Source of the DNA: Rhodospirillaceae bacterium LM-1
GTDB lineage: Bacteria; Pseudomonadota; Alphaproteobacteria; Rhodospirillales; WMHbin7
Reading direction: 5' to 3'
Length of the DNA: 64,000 bases
Assembly: GCA_902725215.1 (NCBI GenBank)
Contig: CACUVI010000001.1
Span: 62,001-126,000, forward strand
Made by a program: the position numbers and the translations under genes. A model generated the notes under the pieces. It saw only the letters and a list, made by a program, of their open reading frames with translations, searched no databases and was not told the origin of the DNA. Of the stretch, positions 7,901 to 16,729 are shown piece by piece. The first letter of the stretch is position 1. Each line of letters starts with the position of its first letter.

Positions 7901-9469
7901 TCAACCGCCCCGGCAGCCCCAGACGTCGAAGAACCGCCCTTTTTCTTTGGCTTCGTAGCTTTCGAGAAATGCTTGGCGATAGGAAAACAGGAAATCCTGG
8001 CCCAAAAAGACGCTGGGCATGGTGAAAGGCGGCTCTCCAGCCGGGATCAGCCACAAGTCAGATTGACAGCCAACCAGCCGTTCCCGCCTAGCCGCCGATG
8101 GGGGCAGGCCGATAAAGGCGGCTTCCATATCCGACCAGCCGTCGAAGGTGGTGGGATGGCCCGCAAAAGCCAGGATTGGTTTCAAGAAGGTGGTGCGGTA
8201 GGTTTCCGCCACATCGCGCCCGAACCCCATTTCCACCTTTTGGCCGGGATGGCGGGCCAGCACGTCCAGGATCTCGGCCTTGGCTTCGCTCATCCAGGAC
8301 CTTTCATTCATGTATTTGTGCATGCGCCTTTGTGCGGGCCAGCCCAAGAACAGAGGGATCAGGATCAGAAGCAACAGCGCGCCGGTCAGGCGTTTGGGGC
8401 TGGCGGGCAGGGCGGCCCGGCCAAGGCGCAGGCATAGATCGGCCCAGATGGGCAGGAACGGAACCAGCTGATACCAAGCGCTTCCTGCCACCGATGCTGG
8501 ATAAAGCCCAATCAGAACGCATAATCCATAGCCAAGGGCATAAAGCCGCTCGTTCCGCTCCAGCTTCTTCCAGGCCAAAGGCAGCAGCAAAAGCGGAGCC
8601 AGAAAAGGCAGCATGCGTTTCAGGGCGTAAAGCAGCAGATCCGGTTCGATGCCGCGCACGCCGACCACCTTGGAAAGGCCACCCAGGTACAGGTCAAGCG
8701 GAAAGGACGGGTGCAGGAACGGCAAATACCAAGCCGCGATGGCGCTAAAAGCGGCCAGCGGCCAAGCCAATAGCCAGCGTCTGGCGGCAAAGCCAAGCGC
8801 AAGCGGCGCCAGGAACAAAAATCCATGGGCTTTCACGTTCATGGCCAAGCCTGCCGCCAGCCCCAACGCCAAAGGAGCCGCCCACCAAGCCTTGCCGGAA
8901 CGTCCGAACTGGGCGCTGGCGGCCAAGCCCAGGCTTGCGATCATCAAGGTGATGGGATCGGCCCTTGTCCAGAATGCATAGGGGGTGGACATGAGCATGC
9001 CCGCCCCCAACAACGCCATTCCCGGGGCCAGCCAGGGCGCTCCGAATCGATGCCAAACATGATGGGCGAAGGCGGCTAGGGTTACGATGGCCGCCAGAAT
9101 GCCTCCCAATTTGCTGGCGGCAATCGAGCCGCCGAAAAGGCTTAGCCAGAAACCGTTCCACAGATAGGGCAGGGGGCCATAAACAGTCAGCAGAAAATCC
9201 GGAGCGTCGGAGGGCATATAGGCAGGCAAACCCTGAACGACGCGCCAAGAGCGAGAAGCCATGTTGGGTTCGCCGTGATCAAAATATGACGCAAAATCAA
9301 TGTAGTGAACAAAAAGCCAGGCCAGCAGCCCCAAAATGGCGGCGCTGGCGGCGTTGAACAGATGCCGCCTTGCATAAGTTGCGAAAATGGCAGGGAAATT
9401 TTGGCGATCGGGCATGGGAGCGAGATTGTCCGAGCTTTGCTCTTGCGTCCATTGAAAATTAACGCTCAT
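7901..9469 (-). CDS. Multi-pass membrane glycosyltransferase-like protein (GT-C fold)
   Basis: 522 residues with about ten hydrophobic segments. The first periplasmic loop has FDHGEPNMASRSWRVVQG followed by YGPLPYLWNGF, which fits the acidic loop and 'PPLYY' pattern of the PMT/ArnT-like (GT-C) families. Such enzymes move a sugar from a polyprenyl phosphate carrier onto an envelope acceptor. It is the first gene of the leftward deoxysugar operon, so it may transfer the sugar made there. The fold assignment is inferred from topology and the loop motif; it could be a glycan-modifying protein without transferase activity. Confidence 0.6.
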   Translation of the reverse strand: MSVNFQWTQEQSSDNLAPMPDRQNFPAIFATYARRHLFNAASAAILGLLAWLFVHYIDFASYFDHGEPNMASRSWRVVQGLPAYMPSDAPDFLLTVYGPLPYLWNGFWLSLFGGSIAASKLGGILAAIVTLAAFAHHVWHRFGAPWLAPGMALLGAGMLMSTPYAFWTRADPITLMIASLGLAASAQFGRSGKAWWAAPLALGLAAGLAMNVKAHGFLFLAPLALGFAARRWLLAWPLAAFSAIAAWYLPFLHPSFPLDLYLGGLSKVVGVRGIEPDLLLYALKRMLPFLAPLLLLPLAWKKLERNERLYALGYGLCVLIGLYPASVAGSAWYQLVPFLPIWADLCLRLGRAALPASPKRLTGALLLLILIPLFLGWPAQRRMHKYMNERSWMSEAKAEILDVLARHPGQKVEMGFGRDVAETYRTTFLKPILAFAGHPTTFDGWSDMEAAFIGLPPSAARRERLVGCQSDLWLIPAGEPPFTMPSVFLGQDFLFSYRQAFLESYEAKEKGRFFDVWGCRGG

Positions 9470-9526
9470 GAGCGTATATTCATTGATGGCTGCTGAATGC
9501 GGCGGGGCCGTCGGCTAGGCGGCGTG

Positions 9527-9655
9527 ATGAACAGGATGTTCAAAATGATGCTCGTTCTTGCGACGTTTCTTTCCTTCTTGATGGTCTATTGGCTCGCTTG
9601 CGAACAGTCGCAAGTGTCGCCTGTGTCTGCGCGCATTCGCGCCGGGAGGCGATAA
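9527..9655 (+). CDS. Small membrane-anchored peptide coupled to the flagellin-like gene
   Basis: A 42-codon ORF. It has a short basic start, a hydrophobic stretch of about 17 residues (LVLATFLSFLMVYWLA), a Cys directly after it, and a basic tail. Its TAA stop shares one base with the ATG of the next gene (TAATG), which suggests translational coupling. It could be a small membrane protein, a lipoprotein-like peptide or simply a leader. No homologue is recognised, and existence as a protein is inferred from the junction and hydrophobicity. Confidence 0.45.
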   Translation: MNRMFKMMLVLATFLSFLMVYWLACEQSQVSPVSARIRAGRR

Positions 9656-10788
9656 TGGCTATCGACTATATGGGCGGGCTTTCCATCCTGTCGTCTTCGA
9701 ATTCGACTTTTTCCAGCAAGTCGATGCAGGACGTGATCTACGAAAAGATCACCCAGCAGTACAAAACCAAGATTGAAAAAACCAGTCAGGCCCGCAGCGA
9801 AGTTTACGATTCGCGCGCCAAATACTATGAAGCTCAGAACGAGAAGCTTTCTTTGGTCAGCGGCGGCGTCAAGAACGCCATCGATACCATCGGCAGCGCC
9901 GTCGAGGGCGCTAAGAAGATCAAGGATATGATCTTCGATCTCAAGATTTTTTTGGAGAAGGCTGACCGGGATCCCACCTACTACGCCCAAGAATTCGACA
10001 TGAAGCTCACGGCCATCAACGAAGAGGTTCTGGACCGGTTGGGCGTCTACAATCTGATCGGCTCCAGAAGCCGCACCAACTACGAAGCCAACGAATACGA
10101 TCTGAAGGTGGACGAGAAGGGCACGACGGTGCTGTTGCAGGGTTACAATATGAGCGCGGACTACATGATTACCGACAGCGACGGTAAATATTGGGTTCCG
10201 GACATGCGCAACAGCATCAAGCGCTACGACAATTATGACGCGGTCGACTTGAATATCGAAACCACCTATTCGACGGCGCAGTCGGCGGCGGCCGGATCGG
10301 GTTCGGCGACCAGCAAGGTGATCACTCGAACGGATACCGATTATTCCAACAGCGCCATTTCCTTCAATGTCGATGGCGTCGATTATACGGGCACGATTTC
10401 GAAAGGCGGCCTCAATGTAGGCCAAAGCTGGATCTATGGCGGTTTCGATTCGCCCGAGGGCATCGCCCAAGCGGCCTCGGAGGTCGAGGATGCGCTCGAG
10501 AATGCGGAAATGATGATCGCGCAGCTTTCTGCCATGCAGGCGACCACGCAGGGCCAGTTCAATGTTCTCGAGAACAGCATCATTCAGAACAAGACGGAAA
10601 TGACCAACGCCTTGATCGCTCAGATGCAAGAAGAGTACAACTTCGCGGCCAAGATTAAGCGCGAATATGAGGGGGCGGTCACCAGCATTGCCTCGATCGC
10701 GCAAACCCAAGGCCAGTATACCGAGATTTTCGGCTCCATCCTGGGCGACAATAAACTGATGAACTACATGTTCAATCAGACCGTTTAG
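9655..10788 (+). CDS. Uncharacterised flagellin-like helical protein
   Basis: 377 residues from an ATG that shares a base with the upstream stop and has GGGAGG a few bases before it. A Ser-rich N-terminus (SILSSSNSTFSSKS) leads into a long helical region (about 20-130). A central part is rich in Asp, Ser, Thr, Tyr and Gly and predicted beta (about 140-270). A second helical region (about 270-355) ends with FNQTV. This helix-beta-helix plan resembles flagellin or a hook-associated filament protein, but the conserved flagellin end motifs are not clear. No other flagellar gene is in the window. It could be a secreted filament subunit; the function is unknown. Confidence 0.55.
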   Translation: MAIDYMGGLSILSSSNSTFSSKSMQDVIYEKITQQYKTKIEKTSQARSEVYDSRAKYYEAQNEKLSLVSGGVKNAIDTIGSAVEGAKKIKDMIFDLKIFLEKADRDPTYYAQEFDMKLTAINEEVLDRLGVYNLIGSRSRTNYEANEYDLKVDEKGTTVLLQGYNMSADYMITDSDGKYWVPDMRNSIKRYDNYDAVDLNIETTYSTAQSAAAGSGSATSKVITRTDTDYSNSAISFNVDGVDYTGTISKGGLNVGQSWIYGGFDSPEGIAQAASEVEDALENAEMMIAQLSAMQATTQGQFNVLENSIIQNKTEMTNALIAQMQEEYNFAAKIKREYEGAVTSIASIAQTQGQYTEIFGSILGDNKLMNYMFNQTV

Positions 10789-11021
10789 GGCGCGATCTCT
10801 TAACGAACCTTTCTGACGATTTGGATTAATGTTGTTCTGCCCTCGACAAGGGGCGGGGCAAGTGATCCTATTGAATGCGCTCGCTTATTGTCGCTGGGAC
10901 GACAAATCTCCATGATGTATATTGCTTCCTGCCAGCCCGATAAATGCAGGGCGGTTTGCTTTTTTGCAGCCTTGAGGCAAGCGCTTTCTGGCCGCGAGCC
11001 ATTTGATTGGAGACGTGCCGC

Positions 11022-12164
11022 ATGACCTTTCGTAAAGACGCACTGACTGTGATGACGCGGTCGGTGATTGTGGTGATCGCGGCAGTTTCGCTCGTCAGCT
11101 ATCTGATTTCGCATCGGATGACGGCCTCGTTCGAAGAAGGCCAGTTCACCCTGATGGGGCAGATATTGCATTCAAAACTCTCTGGCGCCGAGAGCAAGGC
11201 CATCGCCGCGGCGGAAATGATGGCGGCCATGCCTGCGGTCAAAAAGGCGTTTGCCGCAGGCAACCGGGCAGAGCTTCTGTCGGTTACGAAAGACGCATTT
11301 CGCATTCAGCATGAAAAATACGGCATCAGTCAGGCCCAGTTCCAACTGTCGCCGGCGACGTCGTTTCTGCGAGTGCATAATCCCGATAAATTCGGTGAAG
11401 ATCAGTCTGCCTATCGGCCAATGATCGTCGAGGTCAACAGCAGCCACGCCATTCGCAAGGGGATCGAGATAACCACATCGGGAATTGGCGTCTTCGGCGC
11501 TTTGCCGATGACGGATGGATCGGGCAAGATTATTGGCAGTTTCGAAATGGCCATGGAAATAGGGCCTTTGCTTGATGAACTTAAAGGGGCCTATGGCTTC
11601 GATCTTGGCTTCTTCGTCGATGAGAAAATTCTGCACGCAACGGCCACGTCGCTGAAGGGCGATATTTTCAACGATGACAACCGTGTCGGCGCATTCATCA
11701 AGTTCCATTCTACCCATCCCGAATTGCTACAGACGCTGGTTGGCGATGGCGATGTCAATGTGACCGAGAGCGCTCATTATTTGCGCGAAGCCAACGGCAT
11801 TCCTTACGGCGTGTTGCTGCTGCCAGTTTACAATTACGCCAAGAAGCGCATCGGCGTGATGGCCATCGCCAGCGATTTCAGCCAGACCCGTTCCGCCGAT
11901 GGTCAGGCGGTGGTGTGGCAAGTGTTGCTGGGTCTGGTTTCGTCGGTCCTGTTGATCGGCTTTATCCTTGTCGTGGTGCGGGGCATGATCATGCGCCCGC
12001 TTGAGGTGCTGAACGAACGGGTGGCTTCATTGGCCGATGGCGAGCGCGGACGCGATCTTCCTGGCGTCGAATCCTGGTGCGAGGAAATGCGCGATCTGGT
12101 CGGAAGTTGCGAACGGCTTGCCGAAAGATCGGCGCATGACCGCAAGAAGGGGAGTGCGGAATGA
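11022..12164 (+). CDS. Cache-like membrane sensor with HAMP-type tail and no output domain
   Basis: 380 residues. A first membrane segment (about 14-32) is followed by a periplasmic domain of about 260 residues. Its FLRVHNPDKFGEDQSAYRP segment and the following ITTSGIGVFGALPM match double-Cache sensor domains of chemoreceptors and kinases. A second membrane segment (VVWQVLLGLVSSVLLIGFILV) precedes a HAMP-like helix pair (RPLEVLNERVASLADGE), and the protein stops soon after. No kinase, cyclase or chemotaxis output is present. GGAGA 8 bases upstream of the ATG supports this start. It overlaps the ion-channel gene by 4 bp, so the two are probably made together. The ligand is unknown. Confidence 0.8.
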   Translation: MTFRKDALTVMTRSVIVVIAAVSLVSYLISHRMTASFEEGQFTLMGQILHSKLSGAESKAIAAAEMMAAMPAVKKAFAAGNRAELLSVTKDAFRIQHEKYGISQAQFQLSPATSFLRVHNPDKFGEDQSAYRPMIVEVNSSHAIRKGIEITTSGIGVFGALPMTDGSGKIIGSFEMAMEIGPLLDELKGAYGFDLGFFVDEKILHATATSLKGDIFNDDNRVGAFIKFHSTHPELLQTLVGDGDVNVTESAHYLREANGIPYGVLLLPVYNYAKKRIGVMAIASDFSQTRSADGQAVVWQVLLGLVSSVLLIGFILVVVRGMIMRPLEVLNERVASLADGERGRDLPGVESWCEEMRDLVGSCERLAERSAHDRKKGSAE

Positions 12165-13288
12165 TCCGCGCAACCATGTCGCGTGCGGCAGCGATCATGT
12201 TCGCCCTGGCTGGGCTGGCATCCTTCCTTGTGGCCCCCTTGGCTGGCGCGGCGACCCTTGCGCAAGAAGACGCGGCTTCGCAGCCTGTCTCGATTCCGCA
12301 TGGAAACGGCCTGCCGGTTGTCGTTCGACCCGCCCTGTTCTTCAATCACCTCGAATCATTCGATGAGAATGCCGGAACGTTCGAAGCCACAGTCGATCTT
12401 CGCCTGACTTGGATCGATCCCCGCCTGCGCTATCCCGCCAAAGAGGCCCTGCGCGGCTATAAGGAATATCGCGTTTCGGCTGCAGAAAGAGAAATAGCCA
12501 AGATTTGGACGCCGACCATTCGCCATGTCAATCGTGTGGGCGATCCAACTTTTTCGGAGCGTCGTCTGCGCATATTTCCCAATGGCATGGTCGAGATCAT
12601 TGACAGAATAACGGCGACCTACAAAACGCCGGTTGAAACGTCGCGATTTCCCTTCGACCGCCAGAGTTTGGAAATCGTCATGGTGGTGCAGGAAGATACG
12701 GTTGAAACGGTCGATATGAACTTCACCAGCGACGACGTTGGATTCAGCCGCATATCCAAAAAAGCCGAACTTGACGGTTGGTCCACCGGCTTGGTCAGCC
12801 TTAAGCGCGAATTGGTCAATGGCTGGAACGGTGACCGCTATGCCAAGATCGTGGCGTCGCTGGCCGTGAACCGCATGTTGGGGAACTCGATCGCAACCAT
12901 TTTCATTCCGCTTTTTGCGTCGCTGTTGATACCGTTTCTGGCAACCTGGATGAATCGCGCGCAAGACGATGAATTCGACGTCGATGCCTTTGAGCTTGGC
13001 AATGTCATTATCGGCGGTCTTTTTGCCGTCATTGCGCTTAGCTTCACCTTCAGCTCGTCCTTTCCGGCGCTTAGCGCAGGCGACAATACGGTGACGCGAT
13101 TGCTTGGCTTGAATTATGTGGCGCTGGCTTTCGGCACGATCATAACGGTCGTGTTCTACCGTTACAAATTGCCCGCTCGCTGGTTCGGAGTCTATGTGCA
13201 GGAGCAAGCCTTCCTGTTCTTGTCTTGGGCGTTTCCGATTTTGTTCATCGCCACGGGCTTGGCTTTCGTCTTCGTCTCGGCCGCTTAA
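12161..13288 (+). CDS. Prokaryotic pentameric ligand-gated ion channel (Cys-loop receptor family)
   Basis: 375 residues. A signal peptide (1-30) leads into the beta-sandwich ligand-binding domain (about 45-235), with the family motifs VDLRLTWIDPRL, IWTPTIRHVN and the SRFPFDRQSLEI loop (161-172). As in GLIC and ELIC, the disulfide cysteines of animal receptors are absent. Four membrane helices follow: M1 about 239-265, M2 277-300, M3 312-334, M4 350-373. An acidic residue (Glu278) sits just before M2, as in cation-selective relatives, so cation conduction is inferred. The start overlaps the Cache sensor gene by 4 bp, suggesting that the sensor modulates the channel. Confidence 0.9.
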   Translation: MIRATMSRAAAIMFALAGLASFLVAPLAGAATLAQEDAASQPVSIPHGNGLPVVVRPALFFNHLESFDENAGTFEATVDLRLTWIDPRLRYPAKEALRGYKEYRVSAAEREIAKIWTPTIRHVNRVGDPTFSERRLRIFPNGMVEIIDRITATYKTPVETSRFPFDRQSLEIVMVVQEDTVETVDMNFTSDDVGFSRISKKAELDGWSTGLVSLKRELVNGWNGDRYAKIVASLAVNRMLGNSIATIFIPLFASLLIPFLATWMNRAQDDEFDVDAFELGNVIIGGLFAVIALSFTFSSSFPALSAGDNTVTRLLGLNYVALAFGTIITVVFYRYKLPARWFGVYVQEQAFLFLSWAFPILFIATGLAFVFVSAA

Positions 13289-13306
13289 CTTTCGCCGCCA
13301 AGGCCG

Positions 13307-13738
13307 CTATTCGTCTTCAGTGGCAAGTGCGCAGCCTTCCTTGGGGCCGGTGCAGGTTTCCGGCGGGCTTTGTCCCGTCAGCAGGTCTGGGCGGATATAG
13401 ATCCACCCTTTCATGCGTTCTGGCTCGAACCCGGCGCAGCGTTTGCCATCGGCTTCCATCAGGGGGCGGCGGATCAGCAACGGATCGGCCAGCATCAAAT
13501 TGATGGCATTCGAAGCCGCCAGATCCTCGGGAACGATTTCTCCCGATTTGATGCGGGGCGACGAGCGGTTGAACCAATCTTTCACGTCAAGTCCCTGAAG
13601 GAATGCGGACAGGCGCTCTTTCGTCCAAACTTCGCCCAGCAGGTTTCTAACCTCCAGTCGATGGCCGGATGCGACCAGCAAGCCTTTCTGGCGGGCGTTT
13701 CCCTTGCAGCCTGGTTTTTCCCAGAAGGTGACATTCAT
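13307..13738 (-). CDS. Nitrogenase-associated ArsC/thioredoxin-fold protein
   Basis: 143 residues. The start VTFWEKPGCKGNARQKGLLVASGH is an ArsC-like thioredoxin fold with one N-terminal Cys. LLGEVWTKERL and the conserved DWFNRSSPRIKSGEIVPE belong to the family often annotated 'nitrogenase-associated protein', found mostly in diazotrophs. It is the third gene of the draT-draG operon and overlaps draG by 4 bp, the position draB has in Rhodospirillum rubrum. The biochemical role is not established; a redox or regulatory function near nitrogenase is inferred from context. Confidence 0.8.
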   Translation of the reverse strand: MNVTFWEKPGCKGNARQKGLLVASGHRLEVRNLLGEVWTKERLSAFLQGLDVKDWFNRSSPRIKSGEIVPEDLAASNAINLMLADPLLIRRPLMEADGKRCAGFEPERMKGWIYIRPDLLTGQSPPETCTGPKEGCALATEDE

Positions 13739-14655
13739 GCCGATGATCCTTCTTCTGCCGATACGGTTTCGGCAATCTTTAGCAGATGCGGCACCTGGCG
13801 CTCAATCTCGCGCTGGGCGGGTTCTTCCAGTTTCTCGCGCCAAGCATCCGGAATGTCTTCGATGCCGTAGGTGGCGCCCGCCAGCATGCCAGCCAACGCG
13901 CCCGTGGTGTCGGCGTCGCCGCCCTGGTTGACGACTTCGATCAGGCAGGTGCGAAATGAATCGGTGCGAAAGAAATAGTGCAGAACCGTTTGTACCGTAT
14001 CCACCACATAGGCCGAACATTGGCCTTTATAGGGATCGAAGCGGAAGGTTCTATGTGATTCGACAAGCGTGTTGGCGTGATCGCGCGCCGACTTGATGCC
14101 GCCGCCCAGGATCAGAGATTGCGCCATTCGCCCCAAAGTCAGCGTGGCGACGTCGGACAAAGGGTGATTGTGGGTGATGTGCGCCTGGGATAGCGCCCAC
14201 TTCTCGAAGGTTTTCGGGGCGCCCAAGGTGGCGATGGCCGTGGGCAGAATGCGCATGACGGCGCCATTGCCTGCGTCGCCGTCATTGGGCAGCGCTTCAA
14301 GCGTTCCTTCTGTCATATAGCGGCGAATGCCGCGTCGACAGGTGTTGCCGACATCGACCGGCTTCGTTTTCAACCAATCGAGAAATTTCTCGCAAGCGAT
14401 CTTCTGATCGTATCCGTTGGCTTCGACATGCGCCTTTCCAAGCGCGATGCTCATGGCGGTGTCGTCTGTGGTCTGGCCGGGTTTCAATTTCAGCCAGCCG
14501 CCGCCGATCATTTTCTTGTGCGTGCCGTATTGCGTTTCGATTTCGCCTTTGGTCAGGAATTCGACCGTAGCTCCTAGGGCGTCACCGACCGCTAGGCCAA
14601 GATAAGCCCCCATGGCGCGACGCTTGATGTGATCGGTCAGAATCATTTTGCTCAT
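13735..14655 (-). CDS. draG: ADP-ribosyl-[dinitrogen reductase] hydrolase
   Basis: Removes ADP-ribose from the nitrogenase iron protein and so reactivates it when ammonium or darkness stress ends. 306 residues, typical length. The dinuclear metal site is shown by TTDDTAMSIALG near the N-terminus and GGDADTTGALAGML near the C-terminus, with GNGAVMRILP between them. It shares one base with the draT stop (TAATG) and overlaps the nitrogenase-associated gene by 4 bp. Its target NifH is encoded divergently about 1.1 kb away. Confidence 0.95.
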   Translation of the reverse strand: MSKMILTDHIKRRAMGAYLGLAVGDALGATVEFLTKGEIETQYGTHKKMIGGGWLKLKPGQTTDDTAMSIALGKAHVEANGYDQKIACEKFLDWLKTKPVDVGNTCRRGIRRYMTEGTLEALPNDGDAGNGAVMRILPTAIATLGAPKTFEKWALSQAHITHNHPLSDVATLTLGRMAQSLILGGGIKSARDHANTLVESHRTFRFDPYKGQCSAYVVDTVQTVLHYFFRTDSFRTCLIEVVNQGGDADTTGALAGMLAGATYGIEDIPDAWREKLEEPAQREIERQVPHLLKIAETVSAEEGSSA

Positions 14656-15482
14656 TAGAAATAACTCGCAGTTACGCGAAAATCGCCGCCGATGACCATA
14701 TATTCATGCTCGCCCTTCAAGGGCGCGGTGGGCAGCAGGGCGTTGAAGAAAAGAATTTTCGATGCTGGCACAAGGGCCTCCAGGATGTGATCGCCGAATT
14801 CGCCCGCAATGTCGCGCGAAGAGGAAAAGGAATTTAGATTGTTGAGCCGCACGATAATGGTGCGCTTGTCGATGCGCTCGACCAGAACCTGCTCCTCGTA
14901 ACTGTTCACGCCCCTATATAGCGTTAGATGCTTGCGACCGGACAGGAAAAAGCGAGCCAACGACCATTGGCAGAATTCGTACAGCAAGTCTAGTTGCAGA
15001 TAGATGGAATTGGAGTGGAAGCGCGAGGACATCTTTTCTTCGGTATAGGCCACCCAGCCTTTGCTGCCCACGCGTCCCACCGGCTCCTTGTGAAACGTGG
15101 GAAACAGGCCAAATCGGCTTTCCACCCAACCTTTCATGACAGCGCCTTCCGGCGTATTGGTCTCGAAGCCCCATCCCTTCAATAGGCGGAGATAACTGGA
15201 ACGGAAGCGCTTTTTTTCCTTGATCCCGCTGCCCTTTTCCAACTGCTCGGGTTCCAGGCCGAACATGGAACCCATCCATTCCTGGAAGGCCCAGGCGGCT
15301 TCCTCGATGCTCTCAGCCCGGGGCAGCATTTCCTGAAACAGGCCCTTGTTGGTTTCGCGTACACCTGCAATGTGCAAGGCCACGGGATAGTCGTTATAGG
15401 CAACCGAGGCCAAAAGCCCCGTCGGTATGCCGACCAGATTGGTGCTGTGTCCCCTTGCGGCTTCTTCATCCGGCCGAGCCAC
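14655..15482 (-). CDS. draT: NAD+-dinitrogen-reductase ADP-D-ribosyltransferase
   Basis: Transfers ADP-ribose from NAD to Arg101 of NifH and switches nitrogenase off under ammonium or energy shortage. 275 residues, near the family norm. GHSTNLVGIPTGLLASVAYNDYP is the conserved N-terminal block; YRGVNSYEEQVL and NNLNSFSSSRDIAGEFGD follow. The start is the GTG at 15482-15480. It is divergent from nifH, as in R. rubrum and Azospirillum. A sigma-54-like element lies about 40 bp upstream on this strand. Confidence 0.95.
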   Translation of the reverse strand: MARPDEEAARGHSTNLVGIPTGLLASVAYNDYPVALHIAGVRETNKGLFQEMLPRAESIEEAAWAFQEWMGSMFGLEPEQLEKGSGIKEKKRFRSSYLRLLKGWGFETNTPEGAVMKGWVESRFGLFPTFHKEPVGRVGSKGWVAYTEEKMSSRFHSNSIYLQLDLLYEFCQWSLARFFLSGRKHLTLYRGVNSYEEQVLVERIDKRTIIVRLNNLNSFSSSRDIAGEFGDHILEALVPASKILFFNALLPTAPLKGEHEYMVIGGDFRVTASYF

Positions 15483-15519
15483 GTTCGACGCCCCCGTCTT
15501 TGAATCAATCCAGTGTGTT

Positions 15520-15536
15520 ATGCAATTTCCAGACCG
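15520..15536 (-). promoter_or_regulatory. Candidate sigma-54 promoter of draT
   Basis: On the minus strand a GG-N10-GC arrangement reads CGGTCTGGAAATTGCA, with an excellent -12 half (TTGCA) and a weaker -24 half (CGGTC instead of TGGCAC). It would start transcription about 25-30 bases before the draT GTG. NifA bound to the two upstream sites in this region could serve both directions. Confidence 0.5.
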
Positions 15537-15577
15537 ACTGCGCCAGCCACAAAATCCGCCATTTTCCCGGAACCAGA

Positions 15578-15593
15578 TGTGGGGGAGGCGACA
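15578..15593. promoter_or_regulatory. NifA upstream activator site 1
   Basis: TGT-N10-ACA (TGT at 15578-15580, ACA at 15591-15593), the consensus NifA-binding site. It lies about 120 bp upstream of the nifH sigma-54 promoter and 31 bp (about three helical turns) from the second site. Confidence 0.8.
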
Positions 15594-15608
15594 AAGGAGA
15601 GGGGGCTT

Positions 15609-15624
15609 TGTCGGGGTTGCGACA
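15609..15624. promoter_or_regulatory. NifA upstream activator site 2
   Basis: A second perfect TGT-N10-ACA (15609-15611 and 15622-15624), 90 bp upstream of the -24 element of nifH, within the usual working distance for NifA. Confidence 0.8.
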
Positions 15625-15684
15625 AGCCCTGGCCGAAGGGTGTTCAGTCAGGGATATTTCATAACTCCATGATATATAATGTAA

Positions 15685-16674
<990 letters not shown>

Positions 16675-16729
16675 AGCGGCCCCGACTTTCCTAGGCAACG
16701 AGTGACAGAATTCTATTAGGAGACAGGTC

